The position numbers and the translations under genes are program-made. The notes below the pieces were generated by a model. The model saw only the letters and a list, made by a program, of their open reading frames with translations, was not told the origin of the DNA and searched no databases. From the NCBI GenBank assembly GCA_947476145.1, contig CANJPH010000008.1:19978-83977 (forward strand): a stretch of 64,000 nt of DNA, written 5' to 3'. The stretch comes from Bacteroidota bacterium. Lineage in GTDB: Bacteria > Bacteroidota > Bacteroidia > Chitinophagales > Chitinophagaceae. Shown here piece by piece: positions 28,090-37,192 of this stretch; the first letter of the stretch is position 1, and the number at the start of each line of letters is the position of its first letter.

Positions 28090-29074
28090 CTAGTTTTTGC
28101 TGGTATTCCTTTGCAAATTTACTATGTTCTTTGTAATCAGCACTAAAATGATGATAACCACTAAAGTCAGCTTTGGCAACAAAGTATAAGTAATTGGTTG
28201 TGGGGGCATTAAGTACTAGGTCAATGGTTTTGGGGCTAGGTGTACAAATTGGACCAGGTGGTAGTCCCTTGTTTTTATAGGTATTGTAAGGAGATGGGTT
28301 GCTTAAATATTTATCATAAATCCGGGTAATAGTAAAATCCTGCATGGCAAACTTGATAGTAGGACAGGCCTGCAAAAGCATACTTTGTTTAAGTCTGTTT
28401 TGATATACGCTTGCGATGAGTGATTTGTCGGAATCATAATTCGTTTCTTCATCCACAATGGAAGCCAGGGTATACACTTCATTGGGGGTTAAACCTTTTT
28501 GTTTTGCTTTTTCTAATCTATTATTTGTATTCCAAAATTGTGTTTTTTGGGATTTCATTTTTTTCATCAATCCAGGCAATGAAGTAGTCCAATACATGGT
28601 ATAGGTGTTGGGAATAAACAAAGTAAGTAGTGAACTGGTGTCTACACCATAGGGTGCAAGTGAATCATTGCTATTAAAAAAAACAGATGCAGTTGCGCTA
28701 TCTGAGGATAAATTGTTCCCAATGAACTTTGAAAGTTCGGCGCGGGTTCTGATTTTATTAATCACTAAGTTCACTGTAGCTTGTTGATTATTTCTCATCA
28801 TGCGAATAAGGCTCAGTAAACTTGTATTTTTTTTCACTAAGAATTTACCGGGTTTAATTTTATCCTCTACCTTAAATATTTTGGCGAATAGGAGGAAACT
28901 AGGTTTATCTAATATTATTTTTTTAGCAATCAGCGTGTCAGCTAGTTCGGATATGCCTTGTTGATGATATTCAAAACTAGTCTTGTCTTTCCCAAAATGG
29001 GTAGTGATAATGAAAACATTAATTGCCTCATATATAAGAAGGCCACTTAATAAGATTATGACAAATTTTTTCAT
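28061..29074 (-). CDS. mltG: Endolytic murein transglycosylase MltG
   Basis: MltG cleaves nascent glycan strands in the inner membrane and so sets peptidoglycan strand length. The 337-residue protein has one N-terminal transmembrane helix (4-22), the LysM-like subdomain, and the YceG catalytic region: FIPNTYTMYW (153-162), LASIVDEETN (203-212, the IVxxET catalytic Glu segment), ASVYQNRLKQSMLLQACPTI and NTYKNKGLPPGPICTP. Length and order are typical. A terminator hairpin lies between it and secG, so it may also have its own promoter. Confidence 0.95.
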   Translation of the reverse strand: MKKFVIILLSGLLIYEAINVFIITTHFGKDKTSFEYHQQGISELADTLIAKKIILDKPSFLLFAKIFKVEDKIKPGKFLVKKNTSLLSLIRMMRNNQQATVNLVINKIRTRAELSKFIGNNLSSDSATASVFFNSNDSLAPYGVDTSSLLTLFIPNTYTMYWTTSLPGLMKKMKSQKTQFWNTNNRLEKAKQKGLTPNEVYTLASIVDEETNYDSDKSLIASVYQNRLKQSMLLQACPTIKFAMQDFTITRIYDKYLSNPSPYNTYKNKGLPPGPICTPSPKTIDLVLNAPTTNYLYFVAKADFSGYHHFSADYKEHSKFAKEYQQKLDEYQQKKKN

Positions 29075-29088
29075 ATTTCAAAATACAA

Positions 29089-29117
29089 TAAAAATCCCCA
29101 TCTTTTTGAGATGGGGA
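29089..29117 (-). terminator. Terminator-like hairpin between secG and mltG
   Basis: On the minus strand TCCCCATCT and AGATGGGGA pair (9 base pairs, loop CAAAA) and are followed by a T-rich tract. It would attenuate or end transcription after secG. Confidence 0.8.
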
Positions 29118-29153
29118 CAAATATTATTTTATAAAATGTTATTGCGTGCGCAA

Positions 29154-29489
29154 TTAATTTTTCTTTGTTGGAGGAGGAGGTGGAGGTGGAGGTGTTGCAT
29201 TTTGCTGAGTACCTGGAGTGGTATTTAACTTTTCGAAAACATTTTTACCACTTCCGCCATTACCTTTACTTAAAAATAAGGTAGAAGTAATTGCTAAAAT
29301 AGCAATCACACTAGCAAAAATCCAAGTACCTTTTTCAAGCACATCGGTAGTTTGCTTTACACCCATAAAATTATTAGACAATCCGCCTACATTCGCATTT
29401 AATCCGCCGCCCTTTGGATTTTGGATTAATACAATAAAGCCTAACCCTACACAAGCTGTAATCATCAAGATTATAAATAAAGTAACCAT
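29154..29489 (-). CDS. secG: Protein translocase subunit SecG
   Basis: SecG is a small SecYEG channel subunit. The 111-residue protein has two membrane helices (about 3-22 and 57-77) and the family loop IQNPKGGGLNANVGG followed by LEKGTWIFA. The C-terminus is extended and ends with eight consecutive prolines and TKKN. Such a Pro run normally needs elongation factor P for translation. It starts 3 bases after the upstream unknown gene. Confidence 0.93.
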   Translation of the reverse strand: MVTLFIILMITACVGLGFIVLIQNPKGGGLNANVGGLSNNFMGVKQTTDVLEKGTWIFASVIAILAITSTLFLSKGNGGSGKNVFEKLNTTPGTQQNATPPPPPPPPTKKN

Positions 29490-29492
29490 ATC

Positions 29493-30209
29493 TTATTGTT
29501 GTTTTAAAAGTTCTATTTGAGACGCAAAATAAACGGATTTTTCAGGAAAAATAAAACTTAATTTAGAATAGATGTCTATTGCTTTGCGTTTATTGCCCTG
29601 TTTGATCCATATTTCAGCCATGGCTTCGGTAATCACTTCGGTAGCATTATTAGCCTTTTCGGCTATAATTGCGATCATTTTCTCCTGTTCTTCGCCCATT
29701 TCAGCCAAATTCTGGGTGTTTGCCTCTTGGTGCTTTAATACTTTCAGCCAAGCGGTAAAGCTCCTTAATTGCTTGGTAAATTTGTCCTGGGGAAGGCTTG
29801 CTAAGTCAATTTCTATGCCCTGAGCTTCAAAATAGTCCTTTACCATTTGAGGAGTCTCCTTCTCAAATTCAAGTGTTTCGGATACCAAGGGTTCTTGAAA
29901 TTGAGCCAGTTGCTCTGAAATGACGCTGGTTAATTTTTCCTCATTTCGGGCAATTAGTTCTTCAGCGGCATCATTTCCTAGCCATTGATGTAAATGCAAA
30001 GCAGAAGGGAAATAGTTCACTGCTTTTTGAATTTGTGGTGCATATTCCAAAGAGGCTTCTAATGCATATTTCTTGGATAGTAATAATTGTAAACTTGGAC
30101 TATATGCATTCGCATGCACTAATGCTTCTAGTTCAGCTGTTGGGATACTTGCTAAATTAGAATAACCTGACCACTGGAATAATATGGATTGAATATTGCT
30201 TTGAGACAT
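29493..30209 (-). CDS. Conserved operon protein with a C-terminal TPR-like helix pair
   Basis: No named function. The 238-residue cytoplasmic protein is mostly helical and acidic; residues 190-235 (AMAEIWIKQGNKRKAIDIYSKLS, split) look like one tetratricopeptide-type repeat. There is no signal peptide. It is tightly packed between lptE (2 bases) and secG (3 bases), a placement seen in other Bacteroidota, which suggests a role in envelope biogenesis or translocation, but this is inference. Confidence 0.75.
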   Translation of the reverse strand: MSQSNIQSILFQWSGYSNLASIPTAELEALVHANAYSPSLQLLLSKKYALEASLEYAPQIQKAVNYFPSALHLHQWLGNDAAEELIARNEEKLTSVISEQLAQFQEPLVSETLEFEKETPQMVKDYFEAQGIEIDLASLPQDKFTKQLRSFTAWLKVLKHQEANTQNLAEMGEEQEKMIAIIAEKANNATEVITEAMAEIWIKQGNKRKAIDIYSKLSFIFPEKSVYFASQIELLKQQ

Positions 30210-30211
30210 AT

Positions 30212-30721
30212 CTACCAGTTTGAAAAAATTTGATTAAAAATATCGTCTGTTATATTACGAATAATATCATCCATTAATTGTCCTTCGGCCTGATTTAAAG
30301 TTAAATTGGCGGAGAAGTCAAAATTACGGGACACATCAAATTCTTGTTCTTTATTATCTAAAGTCTTTTTTAAGACTACATGCACTGTTACTGTTAAACG
30401 ATTGGTAGTAGCTTGTTGTGCACTTACACCCACTGTTTGTGTTGGATCATAGTTAGTGATGGTGGCAAAAATTTGATAATGCGCATCGTCACTATTCGTT
30501 CTGGTCAATTTTGTTTGACTGATAATTTTTTGTAGCAATTTGTCGGTAAGTAAGGGCGCCAATTGCGGGTTCACATACCTTGCTTTATTTTCAATAAAAC
30601 CTATTTTCACCGTTTTAATATTATCTGGTATAACGGCATCTCTAAAACTATAAATACCACAAGCAGACAAACTTATTAGCATGCCTATGAAAACAAAGGC
30701 ATGAAATAGGCAGCGATTCAT
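30212..30721 (-). CDS. lptE: LPS-assembly lipoprotein LptE-like
   Basis: LptE plugs the LptD barrel that inserts lipopolysaccharide in the outer membrane. The 169-residue product starts at ATG 30721 with signal MNRCLFHAFVFIGMLISLSAC (shown split: lipobox LSAC, Cys21) and continues GIYSFRDAVIP, VKIGFIENKA and LTDKLLQKII, the Bacteroidota LptE pattern. An upstream in-frame start (30826) would overlap the activator gene and hide the signal peptide, so I reject it. It follows the sigma-54 activator by 16 bases. Confidence 0.88.
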   Translation of the reverse strand: MNRCLFHAFVFIGMLISLSACGIYSFRDAVIPDNIKTVKIGFIENKARYVNPQLAPLLTDKLLQKIISQTKLTRTNSDDAHYQIFATITNYDPTQTVGVSAQQATTNRLTVTVHVVLKKTLDNKEQEFDVSRNFDFSANLTLNQAEGQLMDDIIRNITDDIFNQIFSNW

Positions 30722-30737
30722 AAATGATATAAAATAA

Positions 30738-32012
30738 TTACTCTTCAATGTCGTATTCTTTAATTTTTCTGTAAAGTGTTCTTTCGCTAATGCCAAGATC
30801 GGTGGAGGCATCTTTTCTTCGGCCACGGTGCTTTTTTAAGGCCTTTAAAATTAACTCTTTTTCCTTATCCATAATATTCAAAGATTCGTCCACCTCAAAG
30901 TGTGACTGAACATCATTGTCAATAATTAAGGGCTGATGAGAGGTAATTTGAACCGAGGGCATATGATTGGACTGATTGCCTTGGACTGGATTGTTATTAT
31001 GCTGAATATTAGTAGGCACCAAGTCTTCTTTTAATTCGTTCATGATGGTCTCTCTTGTAAAATTGCCCGTTTGACCTGCAATAGATGGATTTTGTAAAAT
31101 CTCAAAGAACATCTTTTTTAATTCATTGACATCTTTTTTCATGTCAAAGAAAAGCTTGTATAAAATTTCTCTTTCATTTGCAAATTCACCTACTGGGGTT
31201 CCACCCGTTACCATGGGCATGTTATGCTTTGTGGCTACTGGTAAAAAACCAGCCATTACTTGCGCATTAATCTGATCGGTTTTGCTGAGTACTGAAATTT
31301 GCTCTGCAATATTTTTTAATTCACGCACATTTCCTGGCCAACTATAGGAAGTGAGTAGGGCACGTGCGTCCTCGTCTAAGTAAATGGGTTTGGTCTTATA
31401 TTTTTCCGCGAAGTCCACTACGAATTTTCTAAACAATAAGGAAATGTCCTCTTTGCGATCTCTTAAACTTGGAACGCGAATAGGTACGGTGTTTAATCGA
31501 TAATACAAGTCCTCTCTAAATTTACCTTTTTGAGTAAACTCCATTAATTCTCTATTCGTGGCTGCAATCACACGCACATCTGTTTTCTGCACCTTGGAAG
31601 ACCCCACTCTTATAAATTCACCTGTTTCTAAAACGCGTAATAATCTTGCTTGGGTACCCAATGGCATTTCTCCAATCTCATCTAAAAATATGGTACCGCC
31701 ATTTACGGTTTCAAAATAGCCTTTACGACTATCTACTGCGCCCGTGAAAGATCCTTTTTCGTGACCAAATAATTCGGAGTCAATAGTGCCCTCTGGAATT
31801 GCACCACAATTCACTGCAATAAATGGGTTGTGTTTACGTGCCGATAAGCTATGTATAATTTGAGAAAATACTTCCTTACCCACACCCGATTCTCCAACAA
31901 TTAATACCGTTAAGTCCGTGGCAGCTACCTGCTCGGCGGTATTGAGTGCGTGGTTTAGCGAAGGGGTATTTCCTATAATGCTAAATCGGTTTTTTAAAGA
32001 TTGTAATTCCAT
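30738..32012 (-). CDS. Sigma-54-dependent transcriptional activator without receiver domain
   Basis: A 424-residue bacterial enhancer-binding protein: AAA+ with Walker A GESGVGKE (40-47), the sigma-54 contact loop GSFTGA (87-92, Ser instead of the usual Ala), Walker B FLDEIGEM (109-116), the R-finger region, then a Gln/Asn-rich linker and a Fis-type HTH (about 385-424, LGISERTLYRKIKEYD). No N-terminal receiver or sensory domain is present, so control must come from expression level or a partner. It lies between miaB and lptE, an arrangement common in Bacteroidota. Confidence 0.93.
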   Translation of the reverse strand: MELQSLKNRFSIIGNTPSLNHALNTAEQVAATDLTVLIVGESGVGKEVFSQIIHSLSARKHNPFIAVNCGAIPEGTIDSELFGHEKGSFTGAVDSRKGYFETVNGGTIFLDEIGEMPLGTQARLLRVLETGEFIRVGSSKVQKTDVRVIAATNRELMEFTQKGKFREDLYYRLNTVPIRVPSLRDRKEDISLLFRKFVVDFAEKYKTKPIYLDEDARALLTSYSWPGNVRELKNIAEQISVLSKTDQINAQVMAGFLPVATKHNMPMVTGGTPVGEFANEREILYKLFFDMKKDVNELKKMFFEILQNPSIAGQTGNFTRETIMNELKEDLVPTNIQHNNNPVQGNQSNHMPSVQITSHQPLIIDNDVQSHFEVDESLNIMDKEKELILKALKKHRGRRKDASTDLGISERTLYRKIKEYDIEE

Positions 32013-32021
32013 AATTTGTTC

Positions 32022-33446
32022 CTATTTATTACTTACTGTTCCCAATAAAGTTCCTTTCGTAAAATCAGTTACCAATACATTTACATAATCGCCTTTCTTA
32101 AAGCCATGATCTCCTTTTGGAAATACAATTACTTTATTTTGACTATTACGTCCCATCCAGTCTTCAGTACTTTTTTTGCTATTGCCTTCAATGAGTACTT
32201 CAAATATTTTACCTACATCTTTTTTATTACTTTCATTGGATAATACCCATTGAACATCTACAATTTCTTGTAATCTTCTTTTCTTTACTTCCTCTGGAAT
32301 ATCATCCTCATATCTTTTTGCAGCAAGGGTACCAGGTCGTTCAGAATAAAAATACATATAACTGTAATCATAGTTCGCTTCCTTCATAATGCTAATGGTA
32401 TCCTGATGATCGTCCTCCGTTTCAGTACAAAATCCTGCAATGATATCAGCGGAAATACTTGCTTCCGGCATAATCTCTTTTATGCGTGCCACTTTAGATA
32501 AATACCATTCACGGGTATAGGTTCTATTCATTAATTGTAACACTCTAGTGCTTCCACTTTGTACTGGAAGGTGAATGTATTTGCAAATATTATGGTACTT
32601 AGCCATCGTAAATAAAACCTCATCTGTAATATCTTTTGGATGTGAAGTGCTAAAACGAACCCGTAGACTTTTATCAATTTGAGCAACACTTTCAAGCAAT
32701 TGCGCAAAAGTTACGGAGGTGTTCGTCTCCGGGTTGTTCCAATAATAACTATCTACATTTTGTCCCAACAAAGTAATTTCCTTGTATCCCTTTTCAAATA
32801 AATCTCTACACTCGGCTACAATGCTAAATGCATCACGGCTGCGCTCCCGACCACGTGTAAAAGGAACCACACAAAAGCTACACATATTATTACATCCACG
32901 CATTATGGAAACAAAACTACTAATGCCATTGCTGTCTAAACGAACAGGTGCAATATCTCCATAAGTTTCGTCTCTACTTAAAATTACGTTCACTGCTTTT
33001 TGCCCAGTGCCCGCTTCTGCAATTAATTCGGGTAGGGTACGATAAGCATCTGGCCCCACAACTATATCCACTAATTTTTCTTCTTCTAATAACTGTGATT
33101 TTAAGCGCTCGGCCATACAACCTAAAATACCCACTAATAATCCTGGCTTTGCCGTTTTTAGTTTTCTAAACTCCGTTAAACGCTTACGTACCGTTTGTTC
33201 TGCTTTCTCTCTCACGGAACAAGTATTCACCAAAATCAAATCTGCAATTTCAGCATCACGAGTACTTCCATATCCATTAGTTTCAAGGATAGAAGCCACT
33301 ACTTCGCTGTCTGCAAAATTCATGGCACATCCATAGCTTTCTACATAAAAGAACTTGTCAAAATGCTTTTTTGGGCCATTGGATGCAAAGGCCTCACCTT
33401 GTCTTGTTTCGTCATGCGTTTTGGTATCGTTCGCGTATAATTCCAT
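32022..33446 (-). CDS. miaB: tRNA-2-methylthio-N6-dimethylallyladenosine synthase
   Basis: MiaB adds the 2-methylthio group to i6A37 of tRNAs reading UNN codons. The 474-residue protein has the N-terminal MTTase domain with auxiliary-cluster cysteines Cys40, Cys76 and Cys110, the radical SAM triad Cys185, Cys189, Cys192 (CxxxCxxC), and a C-terminal TRAM domain (about 410-474). It leads the minus-strand operon and a TAAATTTG box lies 28 bases upstream. Confidence 0.97.
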   Translation of the reverse strand: MELYANDTKTHDETRQGEAFASNGPKKHFDKFFYVESYGCAMNFADSEVVASILETNGYGSTRDAEIADLILVNTCSVREKAEQTVRKRLTEFRKLKTAKPGLLVGILGCMAERLKSQLLEEEKLVDIVVGPDAYRTLPELIAEAGTGQKAVNVILSRDETYGDIAPVRLDSNGISSFVSIMRGCNNMCSFCVVPFTRGRERSRDAFSIVAECRDLFEKGYKEITLLGQNVDSYYWNNPETNTSVTFAQLLESVAQIDKSLRVRFSTSHPKDITDEVLFTMAKYHNICKYIHLPVQSGSTRVLQLMNRTYTREWYLSKVARIKEIMPEASISADIIAGFCTETEDDHQDTISIMKEANYDYSYMYFYSERPGTLAAKRYEDDIPEEVKKRRLQEIVDVQWVLSNESNKKDVGKIFEVLIEGNSKKSTEDWMGRNSQNKVIVFPKGDHGFKKGDYVNVLVTDFTKGTLLGTVSNK

Positions 33447-33474
33447 GAATACTTGATGCTATTTATTGAGTCTG

Positions 33475-33482
33475 CAAATTTA
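33475..33482 (-). promoter_or_regulatory. Putative -7 box for the miaB operon
   Basis: On the minus strand TAAATTTG fits TAnnTTTG and lies 28 bases upstream of the miaB ATG. The rest of the 193-base gap to the divergent gene holds only A/T-rich sequence. Confidence 0.45.
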
Positions 33483-33615
33483 GTTAAAAATCTTGGTATG
33501 TGCCATCTTGTCATACTTAGATAGCTAATTATTTGAAAATGAGCCGCTTAAAAAGACCATATAAATTTATGTATTTATTATAGTTTACTTAAAATCAATG
33601 GTTTATATAAATTAG

Positions 33616-33623
33616 TATATTTG
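33616..33623 (+). promoter_or_regulatory. Putative -7 box for the DUF3078 gene
   Basis: TATATTTG matches TAnnTTTG and ends 16 bases before the chosen ATG (33640). This rules against the TTG at 33634 only weakly but fits the short leader pattern. Confidence 0.45.
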
Positions 33624-33639
33624 ATAAAATCAATTGTTG

Positions 33640-34647
33640 ATGAAGAAATGGCTTGTATTTGGTTTATGTAGCCTTTTGGTAAACTTTTCCTTTGCACAGG
33701 ATGTGGCGGTGGCAAAGTTGCGTAACGAAACCTCTCGAAATATTAAAAAGGAAGTGGATACAAGTACTTGGAATTGGAAAAGAGGTGGGTTGTATAATTT
33801 TAACTTATCACAGAGCTCCTTAAGTAATTGGGCCGGAGGGGGTGATAATTTCAACATGGCATTTACTAGCTACTTTAATTATTTCGCCTTTTACCAAAGA
33901 CCTAGACATAGTTGGGATAATAATTTTGACCTCAACATAGGTTATATGCAGTCCAGTAATTTAGGGGGTAGGAAAAATGACGATCGAATAGATTTATTAA
34001 GTAAGTATGGTTATAAGATAGATTCAGTTGGACAGATATACATTTCTGGGTTATTAAACGTTCGTTCTCAAATTTTTGATGGCTATGCCTACAGTGGTAC
34101 CAAGTCTACTTTTACTTCAAGTTTATTATCACCGGCCTATATCATTTTATCAGCCGGGGTAGATTATAAACCCAATACTAATATGTCGATATTCTTTTCG
34201 CCATTAACTTCTCGTAGCACTTTATTATTAAATAGAGCATTGGCAAATAATGGTAAATATGGGGTGGATTCTGGAAAGTATTTTATAAGAGAAACAGGTT
34301 TGTTTGTTACCGTAAACTATAATAAAAATTTAACGCCAACCATTGCATACAGGGCGAGGGCCGATTTCTTCTCTAACTATTATGAGAAGCCAGAAAACAT
34401 TAATTTATACATGACCAATTTTGTAACCTTTAAACTGAGTAAGAATTTCTCTGCAACCTATAGTTTAGATTTAATGTATGATGATAAAATTAGAATTTTT
34501 GGTCCCAATAAAAATGCTCCAGGATTACAAGTGAAGAGTATCATAGGCATAGGGTATGTTAAATCCATTGCTATTAAAAAGACAATTGCTAAACCAAAGA
34601 TGGTTGCGGCAGCGGCTAACAATTCGGGTGCTACTTCCAATAAGTAA
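33640..34647 (+). CDS. DUF3078 outer-membrane-type protein
   Basis: The 335-residue protein has a signal peptide (cleavage after FSFAQ, about residue 20) and alternating, aromatic-rich strands throughout, as expected for an outer-membrane beta-barrel. The DUF3078 signature is near the start of the mature protein: WNWKRGG, then LSQSSLSNWAGGGDN. The function is not established; the domain is confined mainly to Bacteroidota. I start at ATG 33640 rather than at TTG codons six bases upstream. It is convergent with purK, with two bases between the stops. Confidence 0.88.
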   Translation: MKKWLVFGLCSLLVNFSFAQDVAVAKLRNETSRNIKKEVDTSTWNWKRGGLYNFNLSQSSLSNWAGGGDNFNMAFTSYFNYFAFYQRPRHSWDNNFDLNIGYMQSSNLGGRKNDDRIDLLSKYGYKIDSVGQIYISGLLNVRSQIFDGYAYSGTKSTFTSSLLSPAYIILSAGVDYKPNTNMSIFFSPLTSRSTLLLNRALANNGKYGVDSGKYFIRETGLFVTVNYNKNLTPTIAYRARADFFSNYYEKPENINLYMTNFVTFKLSKNFSATYSLDLMYDDKIRIFGPNKNAPGLQVKSIIGIGYVKSIAIKKTIAKPKMVAAAANNSGATSNK

Positions 34648-34649
34648 TC

Positions 34650-35771
34650 TTATTTACTTACCGCTTTAAGGGTATGCTTTATTTTATTGGCTTTATGCGT
34701 AAGATCCTGATAATCGCTACTAATAATGGTTACATGTCCCATTTTTCTTCCTGGCTTAGTTTGCAATTTTCCGTATAAGTGTACAAAAACATTATCCATT
34801 TTTAATACTTCTTCTAATCCTTCATAAAACACATCCCCAGTATAACCTTCTGCACCAATAATGTTTACAATAGCTGATGGCAGGATTTCATTTGGGTTGC
34901 CTAAAGGATAGTTTAGTAAAATTCTCAAAAGCATATCGTATTGGCTACTGTAATTTGCTTCAATCGTATGGTGTCCGCTATTGTGTACACGTGGAGCCGC
35001 TTCATTTACCCAAACATCTCCTGCTTTATCAATAAATAATTCAATGGCAAATAAGCCGGGACTTTGTAAACCCGTCACTACTTTTCTTGCGATGGCTTCG
35101 GCCTTCCATAATTGTTTTTCTTCCAATTTGGCAGGGCTTATTTGATAATCCAATAAATTATAAACGGGATCAAAAATCATTTCAGCAGGAGGATAGATAA
35201 TGGTTTCTCCTTTTGCATTCATGCCCACAATGAGTGCAATTTCTTTTTGAATATTAATTTTCTTTTCTAAAACGGAAGGGGCATTAAAAGCCAATTCCAA
35301 TTCACTTTCATTTTGTATAACCTGCACGCCTTTTCCATCATATCCGCCTTCTCCTAATTTATGCACCGCAGGTAAAAAAGAGATATGGTTTAGTAAATCT
35401 GATTTAGTATTTGTGATATGATATTCGGAAGTAGGGATTTCGTTTTGCGTATAAAACTGCTTTTGTAATATTTTATTCTTAATAATACGAATGGCTGCTG
35501 GAGTAGGGTATACTTTTACGCCTTCTTTTTCAAGTTGCTCTAAGGCATCTACATTTACTGCTTCAATTTCAATCGTTAAAGCGTCCAATTGTTTACCAAA
35601 ATTGTACACGGCATCGTAATTGGTAATATCGCCTTTTGTGAAGTGATGGCATAAATGTGCAGCTGGGCATTGGGAGTCATTTTCTAAAACAAATGTGGTT
35701 ACGTCATAGTTAGCAGCGGCTTGTAAAAGCATTCTACCCAACTGTCCTCCACCTAATATACCCACTTTCAT
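34650..35771 (-). CDS. purK: N5-carboxyaminoimidazole ribonucleotide synthase
   Basis: PurK is the ATP-grasp enzyme that carboxylates AIR in purine synthesis. The protein (373 residues from ATG 35771) begins VGILGGGQLGRML, and shows the ATP-grasp regions LGEGGYDGKGVQVI, FDPVYNLLDYQISPA, SPGLFAIELFID and NEAAPRVHNSGHHTIEA. A TTG three codons upstream is in frame, but the ATG is preceded by TATCTTTG at the standard 19-base distance. No purE lies beside it, which is less common. Confidence 0.96.
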   Translation of the reverse strand: MKVGILGGGQLGRMLLQAAANYDVTTFVLENDSQCPAAHLCHHFTKGDITNYDAVYNFGKQLDALTIEIEAVNVDALEQLEKEGVKVYPTPAAIRIIKNKILQKQFYTQNEIPTSEYHITNTKSDLLNHISFLPAVHKLGEGGYDGKGVQVIQNESELELAFNAPSVLEKKINIQKEIALIVGMNAKGETIIYPPAEMIFDPVYNLLDYQISPAKLEEKQLWKAEAIARKVVTGLQSPGLFAIELFIDKAGDVWVNEAAPRVHNSGHHTIEANYSSQYDMLLRILLNYPLGNPNEILPSAIVNIIGAEGYTGDVFYEGLEEVLKMDNVFVHLYGKLQTKPGRKMGHVTIISSDYQDLTHKANKIKHTLKAVSK

Positions 35772-35785
35772 AAGTTCCAATTTAT

Positions 35786-35820
35786 TTTGTCAAAGATAAG
35801 GTTAAAAGAAACTAAATTTG
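35786..35820. promoter_or_regulatory. Overlapping divergent promoters of purK and the ABC ATPase gene
   Basis: On the plus strand TTTG (35786-35789) and TAAATTTG (35813-35820) are spaced by 23 bases and end 20 bases before the ATPase ATG. On the minus strand TATCTTTG (35791-35798) ends 19 bases before the purK ATG. The two promoters overlap, so transcription of one could hinder the other. Confidence 0.6.
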
Positions 35821-35840
35821 TACAGATCAATTCAAAGAAT

Positions 35841-36605
35841 ATGCAGGGCAACTCAATTATTTCGGTAAAAAACCTGGTAAAGACCTATGGAGAATTTACG
35901 GCGGTTAAGGGCATTAGTTTTGAGGTGTATGAAGGTGAGATTTTTGGTTTATTAGGACCTAATGGAGCAGGTAAATCCACCACCTTAGAAATAATTGAAA
36001 CCCTACGGAAAAAAACAAGTGGAGAAATCATAGTGGATGGCCACAATTTGGATACCGCACCAGAAGCCATAAAAAAAATTATTGGGGTACAATTACAAAC
36101 CTCTGGATTTTATCCAAACCTAAACTTAACAGAGTTAATACACTTATTTATTGGATTGTATCAAAGTGATGTGGATCCTATGGCTTTGCTTAAAAAAGTG
36201 AACTTGGAAGACAAGGCAAAGTCAAAATACAAGGAAATGAGTGGGGGCCAAAAACAACGATTTTCAATAGCAACCACTTTAATAAACAAGCCAAAAATTA
36301 TTTTCTTAGACGAACCTACAACGGGGCTAGATCCTCAGGCAAGAAGAAATTTATGGGATTTGATTAAAGAAATAAGGGACAATGGCACGACTGTTATTAT
36401 TACCACCCACTATATGGACGAGGCCGAAATATTGTGTGATAGAGTAGCCATTGTAGATAGCGGTGAAATTATTGCGATAAACACGCCCAATGAATTAATT
36501 GACAACTTGGTGGCTACTGGATTTGAAAAAGAGAAGGAAGTAAAAAAAGCGAATTTGGAAGATGTATTTATTTCTTTAACAGGAAAGGAGTGGAGAGAAG
36601 AATAA
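35841..36605 (+). CDS. ABC transporter ATP-binding protein (ABC-2 export type), no adjacent permease
   Basis: The 254-residue protein has Walker A GPNGAGKST (39-47), the Q-loop LQTSG, signature MSGGQKQR (133-140), Walker B IIFLDEPTTGLDP (153-165) and the switch His in TTHYMDEAE. The CcmA/drug-exporter-like arrangement implies an ABC-2 efflux partner, but the neighbours are purK and a DinB gene and no membrane partner lies within the window. I start at ATG 35841 because an earlier in-frame TTG would lie inside the promoter. Confidence 0.93.
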   Translation: MQGNSIISVKNLVKTYGEFTAVKGISFEVYEGEIFGLLGPNGAGKSTTLEIIETLRKKTSGEIIVDGHNLDTAPEAIKKIIGVQLQTSGFYPNLNLTELIHLFIGLYQSDVDPMALLKKVNLEDKAKSKYKEMSGGQKQRFSIATTLINKPKIIFLDEPTTGLDPQARRNLWDLIKEIRDNGTTVIITTHYMDEAEILCDRVAIVDSGEIIAINTPNELIDNLVATGFEKEKEVKKANLEDVFISLTGKEWREE

Positions 36606-36664
36606 AGTATATCATTTAAATACAATTTTAATGATCAAATCAACAAATAATTAAAATAATCAAC

Positions 36665-37192
36665 ATGACAATTGATCCTCGTTATCCCATTGGAAAATAT
36701 CAGGTAACTCCATTTAGTGAAGAAACAAAAAACAAATGGATTCAGGATTTACGTATAGCACCATCGGACTTAGAGTTTGTTTTATTGAATTTGGACAAAG
36801 CACAATTAGATACCCCATATCGAGAAGGGGGATGGACCGTGAATCAGGTAGTGCACCATTTAGCGGATAGTCATATGAATGCTTTTGCCCGTTTTAAATT
36901 GGCATTAACCGAAGAAGTGCCTCTTATTAAAACTTATGATGAAAACGCTTGGTCACAAACGGCCGATGTGTTAGCAACACCTTGGAATGTATCGGTTACC
37001 TTATTACATGCTTTGCATGAGCGTTGGGGAAACTTATTGACTACTTTAACACCTGAACAATGGGAACGCAAACTATTTCATCCAGTAAGAAATGCAGAAA
37101 TAACTATTTGGGACTTATTTACCATTTATGCATGGCATGGTAAACATCATATTGCACATATTAAAGCCTTAAGAGCACAAAAGGGTTGGTAA
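36665..37192 (+). CDS. YfiT/DinB-family metal-dependent transferase
   Basis: The 175-residue protein is a DinB four-helix bundle of the YfiT branch, with DPRYPIGKY, YREGGWTVNQVVHHLADSHMN (split at 52-72) and YAWHGKHHIAHI (155-166). His65, His158 and His162 fit the metal triad of YfiT (His67, His160, His164) with a constant offset. Relatives move thiols such as bacillithiol onto electrophiles. It follows the orphan ATPase by 59 bases and its stop abuts the folC stop directly, with no spacer. Confidence 0.9.
   Translation: MTIDPRYPIGKYQVTPFSEETKNKWIQDLRIAPSDLEFVLLNLDKAQLDTPYREGGWTVNQVVHHLADSHMNAFARFKLALTEEVPLIKTYDENAWSQTADVLATPWNVSVTLLHALHERWGNLLTTLTPEQWERKLFHPVRNAEITIWDLFTIYAWHGKHHIAHIKALRAQKGW

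Noticed and set aside
30212..30826. Longer lptE reading frame starting at 30826
   Set aside because: The extra 35 residues lie inside the sigma-54 activator gene and would bury the lipoprotein signal.
33539..33583. A 14-residue open frame (MSRLKRPYKFMYLL) in the miaB-DUF3078 gap
   Set aside because: Too short and without any start context or conservation evidence; expected by chance.
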